A stretch of 64,000 nt of DNA from Legionella quateirensis. Its GTDB lineage: Bacteria; Pseudomonadota; Gammaproteobacteria; Legionellales; Legionellaceae. The position numbers and the translations under genes were made by a program. Where the stretch lies: contig NZ_LNYR01000012.1 in the NCBI RefSeq assembly GCF_001467955.1, positions 308,868 through 372,867 on the forward strand, given 5' to 3'. Shown here one piece after another: positions 17,341 through 27,387 of this stretch (position 1 is the stretch's first letter; the number at the start of each line of letters is the position of its first letter). The notes under the pieces were generated by a model, which was not told the DNA's origin, made no database searches, and saw only the letters and a program-made list of their open reading frames with translations.

Positions 17341-19430
17341 CCTTTCTGCAGTTCTTAATGGTCTTAACTCACCACGTTTCACCTCATCTGGCATGGCAAA
17401 GGAATATCGTCCGAGCATATTAATGTGACCATACCCATATGCGGACAGTCTGGCTACATCTTCATCAAGTACCAGGAAGCCTTCTTGTCGTAATTGATTG
17501 ATGGCAGCATCCATATAAATGGTATTCCAAAGTGTGATAATATTTAAAACAAGCCCAAGAGCACCAAGCTGATCTTCTTGTCCAGCCCGATACCGTTGAT
17601 GAAGCTCCCCACGCTTACCGTGAAAAACAGCGCGACCTAAACTATGTCGACCTTCACCCAAATTTAATTGCACTAAGGTCTGACGACGGAATGATTCATC
17701 ATGAAGATAATTGAACATGTGGATGGTTTTGTCAATTCATCCAACTTCTGCAATTGCTTTAGCTAAACGAGTTGGTTTATCAGCCACTTGAAGAGTGCGC
17801 ATAATGCCCTCTGCAGGGACTCTCCCTAGCTTTAATGAGGCTAACAAACGTAAAATATCATCCCACACAGGAGGAACAAGATTTATATTTATACGGCTTT
17901 TTGCCAGCACATTGAGCTTTCCATAATCAGCCAACGGATCAATCCGCTAGAATCGAGCCCCACCCATATCAGCCAATCGCGGACTGAAACGAAGTCCCAA
18001 CAAACGAAAAAGTCCAAACACAATATCATTATATGCACCTGCATCTGTCATGATCCGCGTTGGCTGTAATTCAGTATGTTGTTCAAGAACAACGTCTAAC
18101 AATATTAGGCTATCACGTAAAGTGCCTGGTACTGTTACAGCATTTAAGCCTGTTCGTTGATTAGAAATTAGATTGTACCAAGTAACACCACGACCGGATT
18201 TAAAATATTTTGGATTTGGAGCAGCGTGCACTGTTCTAACAGGTACAACGAAGCGCATGCCATCAGCCGATGCAATATCTCCTCCTCCCCATTTCTTAGC
18301 TAATGGAATTTGATTTCGAGCAGAAACGAAAAATGGCATTGACCGCCATTATCGTTTCATTTCGAATATAATTTTGATCAACCCACACTAACCTGTCTCT
18401 TTTTAAAGCAGGTATATCCTCACGAACAAACGGTTCTCGTCCAGTATTGCAAGCACCTGCTAGCAATTCAGCACATAAACTGATTAATAGATCCTCGGCA
18501 TGCGCACTTCCTTCATTGATGTGGGTAAATCCATCCGCAAATCCAGTTCGTGTGGCTATTTCAAGTACCATCTCGGGTAAATCGACACGAGGTAATTTTG
18601 CTTTTACAGCGGCTCTCAATGCTTTTAGTGATGGAGGCTCATCAAGTGCATCGAGCTGAGTTAGAATCAGTTCTTCATTACCTTTAACCGTTTCAAATCG
18701 AACAGCAGGATTATTATCAATATTTTCAGCAACTAACCGATACACTTGATGTAGTTCATCTGAAAGGCTTGTGACTATTGGTGTTGAGTCAATTGTTAAA
18801 TTTAATGAACGGCAAATCATAGGGCGTACTGCCTCCCACTCTGAGCCAGAATAAAGATTGGCTCTTGGATCAGCATACCGCCAACTTGGACTTATGAATA
18901 CATCCCTACGTTTCAGTGCCGATTGCAATTTATCAAGAACGCAAAAAGTATATGCCGTCCGGTCAATTGTAGTTTTTTTGCTATCTCTGCCAGTTATGGA
19001 TGCTATTAATACAAGCTCTTTATCATTCGCATTTTTTTGAACTTCCTCCATGTTCAAAATGGATTTTTTCAATTTCTCAACATGAGGTTGTTTTTTCTCT
19101 GGTACAACGATTGCCGTAATTTTTTTATTGATAAGATCAGCCTACAAAAGTTTATCGTTATGCAAAATAATACCATCTTGGGTTTTTACAAGTTTCTTTA
19201 TGGCACGATAAGTGGGTCTTGGTTCGTCTTGTGGCCAATTGATAACACTGCATTCATTTTTAATAACAATATTACGTTTCCATGATATTCCAATAATCTC
19301 CATTGGCGGTTCATCTGTTTTTTTTTCCTTTAACCATTCAAGACTGACAAGAAGATGTTTTCCCGCTTGATTACTATCAAAATTTATTATTCGAAGGAGC
19401 GAAGGTAAAAATTTCTGAATTGTTTTTTTC
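17335..19430 (-). pseudogene. tnpA: Tn3-family transposase tnpA, truncated with nonsense codons and a frameshift
   Basis: Read on the minus strand, collinear pieces of a Tn3 transposase (DDE, normally about 1000 aa) cover roughly the last 650-700 residues. Recognisable blocks are KFLPSLLRIINFDSNQAGK, WGGGDIASADGMRFVVPVRT, TGLNAVTVPGTLRDS, PTRIMTDAGAYNDIVFGLF and the C-terminal LGALGLVLNIITLWNTIYMDAA. In-frame stops occur at 19142-19144 (TAG), 17947-17949 (TAG, where a Trp would be expected) and 17737-17739 (TGA, likely from a CGA Arg codon). A frameshift lies near 18300-18339. The N-terminal third is missing and the sequence joins the tnpR remnant at about 19430. The gene cannot make a working transposase. 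Confidence 0.9.
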
Positions 19431-19439
19431 CTTTGTTCA

Positions 19440-19732
19440 CTCTCCGAGCATGGGCCGATACTACATCTTCATCTGGGAAGACGATCATGACGGTGTTTGC
19501 TGGTATTGCTGAATTTGAACGGGATTTAATTCGTGAGCGGACGGGTGCTGGTAGAGCTGCGGCTAAGAAAAGAGGGGTACAATTTGGACGTCCTGAAAAA
19601 ATGAATGCGGAGCAAAAATCATTGGCCAAGCGTCTGTTACAAGAAGATAAATCAGTTAGTGAGGTTGCTAAAAGTTTTAATGTTCATAAAGCAACAATAT
19701 ACCTGATGCAGAAGATGAGCATGGAGCTCTAA
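19440..19732 (+). pseudogene. tnpR: Tn3-type resolvase (serine recombinase) remnant, N-terminal catalytic half missing
   Basis: The frame encodes SSSGKTIMTVFAGIAEFERD, then LIRERTGAGRAAAKKRGVQF GRPEKM, then a helix-turn-helix (SVSEVAKSFNVHKATIYLMQ). These are the end of the catalytic domain, the E helix and the Hin/resolvase DNA-binding domain. The N-terminal part with the nucleophilic serine is absent; a deletion between tnpR and tnpA appears to have removed it together with the tnpA start. The apparent start codon at 19433 lies in unrelated sequence, so this is a fragment and not a functional gene. Confidence 0.85.
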
Positions 19733-19911
19733 CTAATAATGTTTCATGGAGGTAGCCTATATACTTTATTCTCCTTCCCCAATAAGCAAACTCTAATGTA
19801 GCACGCCAGTTCTCGAACCAACTTGCATCTGAGATTACTCTACCTAGGAATTAAATTAGCATGGTGTTATGCTATAATTAGCTCATAGTGTTTAATTTAT
19901 GTTACCAAATT

Positions 19912-21348
19912 ATGCCGGAAATTACAGGAATTGAGAGCGAGCTGATTGAATCCACTATGCGTAAAGCTCATATACCTGGTGTCAGTATTGCCTATAGAGA
20001 TGGTAAAACAAGCACTCTTTCAACAACAACCATTGGCAGAACTGACACCCGTGATACACCTGATACATCAACTGTAAGCGATGTGCAGCCTGATACTCCT
20101 TTCGGTGCAGCCTCTTTGAGCAAGCCTGTTTTTGCTTACCTGGTATTAAAACTTATAGACGAAGGTAAATTAAGTAGACCTGGAGAAAGTGCCGCGAGTG
20201 GCTTAGATAGGCCATTGTATGAAATCTTACCTTTGAAGGATTTTTTTAGTAAACATAGCCTGAAACTAAGCGAAGCTGACATAGAAGTAGCCAGATCAAT
20301 AACCCCAAGAATGCTACTTGCACATACCTCAGGTATCAATGATCATAATGCGCAATTGAACTTTACTCCTGGTAAAGAATACACATATTCAGGTATGGGG
20401 TTATTTTATTTACAGGCAGTAGTTGAGAAGGCAACTGGAGAAGAATTATTAGAAGTTCTCGCCCAAGAGTATGTGTTTAGTAAGTTGAAAATGGAACACA
20501 GTAGTTTCGTTCCACCTGAAGCACCCAAAGAGAAAGCTTGTGCTGCTAACTCCCTTTTTACCACCCCTAGTGATTATGCAGTATTGATGAATGCTTGGAT
20601 GCAAGATAAAAGCACTATCATGCAGGAAGCTTTTGAGCCTCAAATATCGTTAATTAAAGATAACCAAATATTTCCTTCCGGGGAAAGTGCTAAATATGTA
20701 GACACTAAAGTTAAAGAGCGTCTTGCATGGGGTTTAGGATTGGGATTAGAACTTGATGAGACTGGAAAAGCAGTTAAAGCGTTTCATACAGGCGATATGA
20801 ATCAGTTTCGTGCGCAAATGGCACTCGATTTAGAAAAGAAATCCTGCATTGTTTATTTTTCGAATGCTGATAAAGACTTAGAGGCAAATGGCCATGTTTT
20901 AGGCCCGCTCATTATTACACCGAAAATTCCCGTCGATTACGCCCATACATGGTTTTACTCAAAATTCCCCTTTGCATTACACATTGACCAACTCTCTGAG
21001 GAGTCTCGTTTTGGCACAAGAGTACAAGGCGAGGATAAAAAGGCAGACAGCGATGCTGTTATGGCAGTATTTATGTCAATAAGTGTGCCAACACCTGCTC
21101 CAAGTACTCATGAAAAAAGAGAAGAGTCTGGTGCTAGCCCAGAAGTACAAGCAGGTAGCTATGCTGTAATGGGAGCGCTAATGCCATCGCAATCTCCGGC
21201 CGCCCTAAGTACTCAGGAAATAAAAAAACAATCCACTGAGGAATCTTCTCGTGCAATGGTGGTCGAAGTAGAAAGCCCAGCAGAAACTGATAAACCTTCA
21301 CCACCATCACCATTTAAAATTACGCCTAAAGCACCTGGTGAATGTTGA
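19912..21348 (+). CDS. Serine hydrolase of the beta-lactamase / peptidase S12 fold, transposon passenger
   Basis: About 478 residues. The first 340 match class C beta-lactamase-like hydrolases: IPGVSIAYRDGK, then AASLSKPVF with the SxxK motif (S68, K71 counting from the ATG at 19912), RMLLAHTSGINDH, YTYSGMGLFYLQ in the YxN position (here YSG), and HTGDMNQFRA in the KTG/HxG position. There is no signal peptide, which is unusual for a periplasmic beta-lactamase and suggests a cytosolic or exported esterase/peptidase. The last 110 residues are a Ser/Pro/Glu-rich tail with an imperfect internal duplication (DAVMAVFMSISVPTPAPSTH versus YAVMGALMPSQSPAALSTQ). A GTG eight codons upstream is the alternative start. 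It lies inside the Tn3 element next to its right end. Substrate unknown. Confidence 0.82.
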   Translation: MPEITGIESELIESTMRKAHIPGVSIAYRDGKTSTLSTTTIGRTDTRDTPDTSTVSDVQPDTPFGAASLSKPVFAYLVLKLIDEGKLSRPGESAASGLDRPLYEILPLKDFFSKHSLKLSEADIEVARSITPRMLLAHTSGINDHNAQLNFTPGKEYTYSGMGLFYLQAVVEKATGEELLEVLAQEYVFSKLKMEHSSFVPPEAPKEKACAANSLFTTPSDYAVLMNAWMQDKSTIMQEAFEPQISLIKDNQIFPSGESAKYVDTKVKERLAWGLGLGLELDETGKAVKAFHTGDMNQFRAQMALDLEKKSCIVYFSNADKDLEANGHVLGPLIITPKIPVDYAHTWFYSKFPFALHIDQLSEESRFGTRVQGEDKKADSDAVMAVFMSISVPTPAPSTHEKREESGASPEVQAGSYAVMGALMPSQSPAALSTQEIKKQSTEESSRAMVVEVESPAETDKPSPPSPFKITPKAPGEC

Positions 21349-21379
21349 AGTTTGATGAATGGTTTAGACTATTAGAAAG

Positions 21380-21419
21380 CCTTACGTCGGTTGGCTGTTC
21401 CATTGCTCCCCAAGCCCGA
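21380..21419 (-). repeat. Right terminal inverted repeat of the Tn3-family element
   Basis: Reverse-complement copy of the left end (39 of 40 identical), beginning CCTTACGTCGG and ending AAGCCCGA. It starts about 30 bases after the passenger gene's stop codon. Confidence 0.95.
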
Positions 21420-21588
21420 AATACGAGGAACTCTCAGGCATAAAGCCCTGTACGTAGGAAACTAGAAGATGATTCAATTTTGTAAGGTTCTCTTTGGCCT
21501 TGTTCGCGGGATCTAGAAATCGGGATTTTCAACACACTTCATTCATCTCGTGATTCATTCTATCCAATAAGATGTTCCAAGCACCTCA

Positions 21589-22446
21589 TCATATTTTTGA
21601 TGATTCAGACATAGACTCATGATGCGCTTGATGTGCGGCAATTCCATTCAGTACTGTAGCTAAGCGACAACCAGCCAATAAGATCTGCTTTTGAGTTATA
21701 TTCTGAGCTTCTAATTGATAACGTTTGCCAGGTATTTTATTTTGAGCAACCTTATATACTTTATTTAAAGCCAGTTGGTGCGATGCATTGATCCATTTTC
21801 TGGGATTCTTCTCTTTAACTGCCTCAGAACAGGGCCATTTTTGTTCCAATTGACGCGCTTTATTTTTTACCTGGAATTGCTTACTTTGTCCAGTTAAGCT
21901 TCCGGCGCCGTTATCCCAGTACTTATGCAAATTATCACCGATTGGGTTGTGGGCTAATTTGAACAGGTTGCCACCCATGTCTCCTCGCGGTAATCGTTTA
22001 CTTACCTTGGTAACGGTGTGCAATGGCTGATGTACATCACCAATTAAATGGGTCAATATCCGAAGGCTTAGACCTTTATCCGCCATACTGGATTTTTCGG
22101 AAGACAAAACAGTAATGGCCTGTTTGATCCCCCACAAAGCATTAACTTCCTGCAGAGGGGGGAGCGGTGTTTCATCATACGAAAAAGGAATATCAATATA
22201 ATGCAATGAATCAAACCAGTGAATGTCATTTGCTCGTATAGCATCCAGCCAAGTAGCGGCTACAATAAAATTTGCATTTGAAGCATCTGCACTATAAGAA
22301 CGATTGTAATTATTACACATTTTTTTTGCAGCAGGTGTTAAATTATCATATGCAATTTGAGCAACCAATTGATGCCCCATTGCATTCCATGCATAACTGG
22401 TACAACAACTGAGCACCAAAAAAAATGTAATAATAGATCGCTTCAT
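21589..22446 (-). CDS. Secreted zinc-dependent S1/P1-type nuclease
   Basis: Start taken at MKRSIITFFLVLSCCTSYA, a signal peptide whose cleavage after Ala19 would leave Trp20 as the mature N terminus; in S1/P1 nucleases the N-terminal Trp is itself a zinc ligand. The remaining ligands are visible: WNAMGHQ, ATWLDAIR, SLHYIDIP, LTHLIGDVHQPLH and NLHKYWDNG. These trinuclear-zinc enzymes cleave single-stranded DNA and RNA and remove 3'-phosphates. At about 285 aa the length is typical. The ATG lies two bases after the tolB stop, so it appears to be the last gene of the tol transcript, in the place where pal is normally found. An extended start at 22470 inside tolB is less likely. Confidence 0.9.
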   Translation of the reverse strand: MKRSIITFFLVLSCCTSYAWNAMGHQLVAQIAYDNLTPAAKKMCNNYNRSYSADASNANFIVAATWLDAIRANDIHWFDSLHYIDIPFSYDETPLPPLQEVNALWGIKQAITVLSSEKSSMADKGLSLRILTHLIGDVHQPLHTVTKVSKRLPRGDMGGNLFKLAHNPIGDNLHKYWDNGAGSLTGQSKQFQVKNKARQLEQKWPCSEAVKEKNPRKWINASHQLALNKVYKVAQNKIPGKRYQLEAQNITQKQILLAGCRLATVLNGIAAHQAHHESMSESSKI

Positions 22447-22448
22447 AT

Positions 22449-23708
22449 TTAACTCAAATAAGGAGACCATGCGGGTTCTTGAACATCACCTTCACGTGCC
22501 GGAAGCTTCATTCGTATTCTGCCGTCAATAGAAACGATGCCTAATACACCTTTATCCTGAATTCGCGTAGCGTAAAGAACCAATCGGCTGTTTGGAGATA
22601 CTGAAGGAGACTCATCCAGACCAGAGAATGTTAAACTGGCAATTGGACCACCTGAAGCATTTTGTAAACCAATATTAAAATTGCGATCGTCACGATGCAG
22701 CATCACAATATTTTTCATATCAGGAGTATATGATGCTCGGGCATTATAGTTCCCTTCAAACGTTACTCTGCTGACTTGACCATCTGCTAGTGATAAGCGA
22801 TAAACCTGCGGTGATCCACCTCTTCCAGAGGTAAACAGTAAACTGCGTCCATCAGGAGAAAATCTGGGTTCTGTATCAATGGCATCACCAAATGTTATTT
22901 GCTTCATGCTGCCAGAACTTAAATCGATGTTATAAATTTTCGGTGTTCCTGTCTTTGATAATACAACCGCCAACTGACGTCCATCAGGTGACCATGCCGG
23001 CGCACCATTAATACCAGGGAAACTGGTTATCAAGCGTCGTTGACCTGATTCTACAGAAACTGTAAATATCTGCGCGCGTTTCTTTTCAAAAGACACATAA
23101 GATATTGACTTACCATCAGGTGACCATGAAGGAGACATGATTGGCTCGGAAGATACCAGTAAACTTTGAGGATTATGTCCATCTGCATCAGCCACTTCAA
23201 GTGAATAACGATTTCTAGGACCTCCTCTTTGTACCGAAATATAAGCAATACGAGTAGAAAAAATTCCGCGTTCGCCAGTTAACTTCTGATAGACTTCATC
23301 ACTGATGTGATGTGCCAATGGTCTGATTTCATTTGCACCTATCTGATACGTTTTGGTAAGGAGTATGTTTCCATTGGCAACAGCATCCGCGAGAGTAAAG
23401 CTAACCTCATAACGATTGCCAACACGATTTACCCGACCAGTAACGACACTGTCAGCACCCAGCTGACGCAATACACCAATAGAGGATTGAGAGTTCGCGC
23501 TCTGAGGACCTGAAACGATTTTAAATTGACCTGAAAGCGTCAAATCGTTTTCAATAACATGGGCTATTTCCTCTGCGCCGGCATCTGAGCCAAATGAATT
23601 TATTGCAATGGGCAAGGCAGAATTAATGCCTTGAGTAAGCTCCAGATCCAGAGCATAAATCTGACTGGTACATAACATCAATATAAGTGTAATAATTCGG
23701 TTAATCAC
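22449..23708 (-). CDS. tolB: Tol-Pal system periplasmic protein TolB
   Basis: 419 aa with signal peptide [19 protein letters not shown]. The N-terminal domain (about 20-160) precedes a six-bladed beta-propeller built from WSPDG repeats: [66 protein letters not shown] and [15 protein letters not shown]. TolB works in the periplasm, binding TolA and Pal to hold the outer membrane to the cell wall during division. It follows tolA by five bases. No pal gene follows. Confidence 0.96.
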   Translation of the reverse strand: MINRIITLILMLCTSQIYALDLELTQGINSALPIAINSFGSDAGAEEIAHVIENDLTLSGQFKIVSGPQSANSQSSIGVLRQLGADSVVTGRVNRVGNRYEVSFTLADAVANGNILLTKTYQIGANEIRPLAHHISDEVYQKLTGERGIFSTRIAYISVQRGGPRNRYSLEVADADGHNPQSLLVSSEPIMSPSWSPDGKSISYVSFEKKRAQIFTVSVESGQRRLITSFPGINGAPAWSPDGRQLAVVLSKTGTPKIYNIDLSSGSMKQITFGDAIDTEPRFSPDGRSLLFTSGRGGSPQVYRLSLADGQVSRVTFEGNYNARASYTPDMKNIVMLHRDDRNFNIGLQNASGGPIASLTFSGLDESPSVSPNSRLVLYATRIQDKGVLGIVSIDGRIRMKLPAREGDVQEPAWSPYLS

Positions 23709-23713
23709 GAGTT

Positions 23714-24718
23714 TTACCCCCTAACTTGTTCTGGTCGAACGGTTAAACTGATTTCACGAAACAAATTAAATGTTTCTGCGTCTGTTGGTACAGGAAGTGG
23801 CGATGCTTTATAGATTGCAGTTTGTGCTGATCTATCCAAAAGCGGATCCCCACTACTACGAGTTAAAGTGACTTCTAATACCATCCCATCAGGAGCAAGG
23901 CGAATTCTGAATTGGCTTGATAAGTTACTATCAGCGTTTTCAGGTAAAATCCAGTTTCTTCCTATCGCATTAACGATGAGCGCCTTATACTTATCAACTT
24001 CTCCTGCGATTCGTGCCTGATTTTCTGCATTTTGTGCTGCTTGTTGTGCTGCAGCTGCCTCCGCTTGTTTTTTTCGTTCCATGTCTGCTTTTGCCTGTGC
24101 AGCACGTGCCTGATCCGCACGAAGTTTCTCTGCTTTAGCTTGTTCTGATTTCAATTGATCTGCCTTGGCTTTTTCTTCCAGTTTTTTCTTATTCAGTTCA
24201 GCAAGTTTTTTCGCCTCCAGCTCTTGTTGTTTAACAAGTGTTTCTTTCTGTTTTTTAAGCTCCTCGATACGTTTCGCTTCAAGAGCCTTTTGTTCAGCAA
24301 GTTCTTTTAAGCGCTTCTTTTCTTCTTCTGCTTGCTTTTTGCGCGCAATCGCAATTTTATTTGCCTCTTCTCTGAGTTTGGCAATTTGTTGTTGCTCCTT
24401 GATACGTTGTTGTTTTGCGGCTTCTGCTTGACGTTTAAGTTCATTTTGATGATTAATTTCAGCTCTTTGCTTCTGTTCACGTTCCTGTTTTAATCGATTC
24501 ACTGTATCCATTATTTCTTTATTATCTACACTGACCGCTTTAACCACTTCCTGTTGGGGTACATTTGCAACAGGGAGCTGCATGCCGGGAGTAGTTTTAT
24601 TCTCGGCAGTCAAAACGGGACGCTGTGTTGATGTATCTGTCAGCAACAAAATCACCAAACAAAGATGAAGTGCTATTGCTGAAATAAATGCTTTGCGATA
24701 ATTGTCTGTACTAATCAT
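23714..24718 (-). CDS. tolA: Tol-Pal system inner-membrane protein TolA
   Basis: 334 aa. A single N-terminal membrane anchor ([16 protein letters not shown], about 10-26) is followed by a long Ala/Lys/Glu/Gln helical stretch (about 70-245) that spans the periplasm. The C-terminal globular domain (about 250-334; [42 protein letters not shown]) has the TonB/TolA fold that contacts TolB and Pal. Its start overlaps the tolR stop by four bases. The open frame on the opposite strand through the coiled coil is a composition artefact. Confidence 0.95.
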   Translation of the reverse strand: MISTDNYRKAFISAIALHLCLVILLLTDTSTQRPVLTAENKTTPGMQLPVANVPQQEVVKAVSVDNKEIMDTVNRLKQEREQKQRAEINHQNELKRQAEAAKQQRIKEQQQIAKLREEANKIAIARKKQAEEEKKRLKELAEQKALEAKRIEELKKQKETLVKQQELEAKKLAELNKKKLEEKAKADQLKSEQAKAEKLRADQARAAQAKADMERKKQAEAAAAQQAAQNAENQARIAGEVDKYKALIVNAIGRNWILPENADSNLSSQFRIRLAPDGMVLEVTLTRSSGDPLLDRSAQTAIYKASPLPVPTDAETFNLFREISLTVRPEQVRG

Positions 24719-25173
24719 GCTTGACCCTCTGAAGGTTCATCTGATGAATCAGTCAGTAATCCTACTTGTTCTGCACCCGCCTGCTTCAGTAATGCCATCG
24801 CCTGGACAACCTTACCATAAGCTACTCCTTGATCTCCCTTTACTAAAACATTGAGCTTTTGCCCAGACTGTTTCGCAAGCTCCAATTCTGCAGCAACACG
24901 GACCACCAGTGCCTGCGCTTCTATTGGATCAGCGGGAGTACTGCTGATATTGAGAAAATAAGTACCTTGCTGATTTACAGAAACAATAATGGGCTCTCTG
25001 TCAGTTGGTTGCAGATTTTGACTTGCCGCTTTTGGTAAATCGACAGTAACTCCTTGAGTCAACATAGGTGCAGTGATCATAAAAATAACTAATAAAACCA
25101 ACATAACATCAATATAGGGTACAACATTGATTTCTGAAATTGGACGGTCACGTTTGGTTTTTGCTCTAATCAT
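24715..25173 (-). CDS. tolR: Tol-Pal system protein TolR
   Basis: 152 aa from the ATG at 25173. ExbD/TolR family: a short basic cytoplasmic start, then INVVPYIDVMLVLLVIFMIT, a transmembrane helix carrying the functionally essential Asp, and a periplasmic domain (VDLPKAAS, ISVNQQGTYFLN-like strand, LVKGDQGVAYGKVVQAMALL). With TolQ it uses the proton gradient to energise TolA. A start 14 codons upstream overlaps tolQ and is not supported by homology. The ATG follows the tolQ stop by seven bases. Confidence 0.94.
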   Translation of the reverse strand: MIRAKTKRDRPISEINVVPYIDVMLVLLVIFMITAPMLTQGVTVDLPKAASQNLQPTDREPIIVSVNQQGTYFLNISSTPADPIEAQALVVRVAAELELAKQSGQKLNVLVKGDQGVAYGKVVQAMALLKQAGAEQVGLLTDSSDEPSEGQA

Positions 25174-25180
25174 TTGAGTA

Positions 25181-25855
25181 TTATCCTCTTGAGGTACCCG
25201 ATGTTTGTTGTTCAATCAGGGAAATAAGCTCTTCCTGAAATAAATCGAATCGATTTAGTAGAGTATTCGCTCTAGTTGTATAGCGATTGTATGCAATTAC
25301 TGCAGGAATAGCCGTAAATAAGCCGAGTGCTGTAGCAACAAGTGCTTCAGAAATACCTGGAGCAACCATGGCAATCGTTGCCTGTTGCGCATGGCCTAAG
25401 GCCTGGAATGAGGTCATTATACCCCATACTGTACCAAATAAACCCACATAAGGAGAAATGGATCCTACTGAGGCGAAAAATGGTAAATGCTGTTCTAATT
25501 TCTCCGCTTCTTTTGCATGACTGATTTGCATGACCCGTTGAATAGGCTCAAGAGTTACAGTCCCCTGCTTCCTGGCGCGTACAAATTCTTTGAATCCCGC
25601 ATGAAATATAGCAGCCATCCCCTGATTTTCTTCAGAATTACTGTCCACATCAGCATAAAGTTTGCTTAAATCACTGCTGTCCCAGAATCTTCTGTTGAAT
25701 GCATCAGTCAGTTGTTTTTTTCGGTTAAAAAACCATGCTCGTTGAAATATTAAAGTCCAAGATACTATTGAGGCAGTCAGTAAGATCAGCATTACTGATT
25801 TAACGACTAGGCCTGCTTGCATAAAATACATCAATACATTTGCTTGATTACCCAC
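25181..25855 (-). CDS. tolQ: Tol-Pal system protein TolQ
   Basis: 224 aa, ExbB/TolQ/MotA family with three membrane helices: an N-terminal one (AGLVVKSVMLILLTASIVSW) and a pair near residues 125-195 (GLFGTVWGIMTSFQAL, SEALVATALGLFTAIPAV). The start is a GTG, supported by GGAGAT six bases upstream. It forms the proton-conducting motor with TolR. It follows ybgC in the usual order ybgC-tolQ-tolR-tolA-tolB. Confidence 0.95.
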   Translation of the reverse strand: MGNQANVLMYFMQAGLVVKSVMLILLTASIVSWTLIFQRAWFFNRKKQLTDAFNRRFWDSSDLSKLYADVDSNSEENQGMAAIFHAGFKEFVRARKQGTVTLEPIQRVMQISHAKEAEKLEQHLPFFASVGSISPYVGLFGTVWGIMTSFQALGHAQQATIAMVAPGISEALVATALGLFTAIPAVIAYNRYTTRANTLLNRFDLFQEELISLIEQQTSGTSRG

Positions 25856-25884
25856 TTTTTTATCTCCAGTATCGAAGTTTTTTG

Positions 25885-26286
25885 TTATTCATTTGCTGCT
25901 GCAAATAATTCGGGTAGTCGTCTCGGTTTTAAATGACTATCAACACAGACTACTTTAATATGTGCTTCACAAATTAAATGATTGTTTTCATTGTGCATCA
26001 TTTGTTCAAACACGAAGCTGCACTTATTTTGCTCACCAATCCGGGTGGATATAGTTAATAAATCATCCAGCTTTGCCGGGAACAGATGTTTTATATTAAG
26101 TTCACTTATTGCAAATAGAACCTGTTCATTTATCAGTTCACTTAATGATAAACCGTTGGATCGCAACAGTTCCGTTCTGGCTCGTTCAAAATATCGCAAA
26201 TAATTTGCATGATAAACGATGCCCATATAATCCACGTCTTCAGCATATACTCTTACACTGGATTGATGACTTGTTGCAAGTTTCAT
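25885..26286 (-). CDS. ybgC: Acyl-CoA thioesterase YbgC (Tol-Pal associated, hot-dog fold)
   Basis: 133-residue 4-hydroxybenzoyl-CoA thioesterase-type protein. The motif DVDYMGIVYHANYLRYFERA contains the catalytic Asp and the YHANY signature of the YbgC family. It hydrolyses acyl-CoA thioesters in the cytoplasm and is the conserved first gene of tol-pal operons. It begins four bases after the ruvB stop, so ruvB, ybgC and the tol genes are likely one transcript. Confidence 0.94.
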   Translation of the reverse strand: MKLATSHQSSVRVYAEDVDYMGIVYHANYLRYFERARTELLRSNGLSLSELINEQVLFAISELNIKHLFPAKLDDLLTISTRIGEQNKCSFVFEQMMHNENNHLICEAHIKVVCVDSHLKPRRLPELFAAANE

Positions 26287-26289
26287 TAA

Positions 26290-27300
26290 TTAATCCTGTT
26301 TAATAGCATCTAGGCCAAAATGCTGGTAGGCCCTTGGAGTAGCCATTCTACCGCGTGGAGTGCGCATTAGGAATCCTTGTTGTATTAAAAAAGGCTCTAA
26401 AACGTCTTCAATCGTTCCTTTTTCTTCACCAATAGCCGCGGCAATGCTGTCGACCCCCACTGGACCGCCATTAAAGCGCTCAATAACTGCCAAAAGCAAC
26501 TTTCTATCCATAAGATCAAAACCATGCTGATCCACTTCCAGCATGACCAGTGCTTTTTGAGCAATATCGATGCTAATTATGCCACGTCCTTTAACTTCTG
26601 CATAATCTCGTACGCGTCGTAATAATCTATTGGCAATTCGTGGAGTCCCTCTGGATCGCATAGCAATTTCTCTGGCGCCCTCTGGTTCAGTTACTACATT
26701 CAGTAGTTGGGCGGATCGAGTTACAATTTGTGTTAACGAATCAATGGAGTAATATTCAAGCCGCTGAACAATACCAAACCTGTCTCTTAAAGGAGATGTA
26801 AGTAAACCAGCTCTGGTTGTGGCTCCGATTAAAGTAAAGGGTGGTAATTCCAGTTTAATGGAACGGGCTGCTGGCCCCTCCCCAATCATTATATCGAGCT
26901 TGTAATCCTCCATGGCAGGATAAAGAATTTCCTCTATTACTGGGCTAAGTCGATGAATTTCATCAATAAAAAGAACATCATTTTGTTGAAGATTGGTTAA
27001 AATGGCGGCTATATCTCCGGCACGCTCTATAACCGGCCCTGATGTTTGACGAATATTAACGCCCATTTCATGAGCAATAATGTTTGCAAGAGTAGTTTTA
27101 CCTAATCCTGGAGGCCCAAAGATGAGTACATGATCCAAGGCATCTTTTCTTTTTCTAGCCGCATCAATAAATATCTGCATTTGAGAGCTCACCGCATCCT
27201 GCCCAATATATTCATTGAGACTTAAAGGACGAATTGCCCGGTCTATAGCTTCTTCAGAGACAATACTTTGGGTACTGATTAAGCGATCACTTTCCAGCAT
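26290..27300 (-). CDS. ruvB: Holliday junction branch-migration helicase RuvB
   Basis: 336 aa AAA+ ATPase that drives branch migration with RuvA. Walker A is [12 protein letters not shown], Walker B FIDEIHRL, sensor 1 GATTRAGLL, and the arginine-finger region SPLRDRFGI. The C-terminal winged helix ends [13 protein letters not shown]. It is full length. ruvA and ruvC are not upstream in this window; a secreted protein of different function sits there instead. Confidence 0.97.
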   Translation of the reverse strand: MLESDRLISTQSIVSEEAIDRAIRPLSLNEYIGQDAVSSQMQIFIDAARKRKDALDHVLIFGPPGLGKTTLANIIAHEMGVNIRQTSGPVIERAGDIAAILTNLQQNDVLFIDEIHRLSPVIEEILYPAMEDYKLDIMIGEGPAARSIKLELPPFTLIGATTRAGLLTSPLRDRFGIVQRLEYYSIDSLTQIVTRSAQLLNVVTEPEGAREIAMRSRGTPRIANRLLRRVRDYAEVKGRGIISIDIAQKALVMLEVDQHGFDLMDRKLLLAVIERFNGGPVGVDSIAAAIGEEKGTIEDVLEPFLIQQGFLMRTPRGRMATPRAYQHFGLDAIKQD

Positions 27301-27387
27301 AAGAGTCTTATTAGATTCACCCGAATTTAAAACATTTTAACATATGTTTTTTTAATATCAGCTTTCTTTTAGGAATTATTTAATATA

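Larger units (their letters stand above)
17301..21419. mobile_element. Tn3-family transposon, degenerate, carrying a serine-hydrolase gene
   Basis: The element is bounded by 40-bp terminal inverted repeats that start GGGCTTGGGGAGC and contain GGAAC and TTAAGG in the same places as the classic Tn3 ends (GGGG...GGAAC...TTAAG). Inside are a decayed tnpA (minus, its C-terminal end against the left repeat, as in Tn3), a tnpR remnant (plus) and one intact passenger gene next to the right repeat. The flanks share AATA (17297-17300 and 21420-21423), a possible worn target duplication, where Tn3 elements normally make five bases. Confidence 0.88.

Noticed and set aside
19387..19629. 80-residue minus-strand ORF at the tnpA/tnpR junction
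   Set aside because: Antisense of the resolvase fragment; wrong frame for tnpA.
17296..21424. Perfect five-base target-site duplication of the Tn3 element
   Set aside because: Flanks are GAATA and AATAC; only AATA is shared, so a full duplication cannot be claimed.
24165..24431. Serine/phenylalanine-rich plus-strand ORF
   Set aside because: Antisense of the Lys/Ala/Glu coiled coil of tolA; composition artefact.
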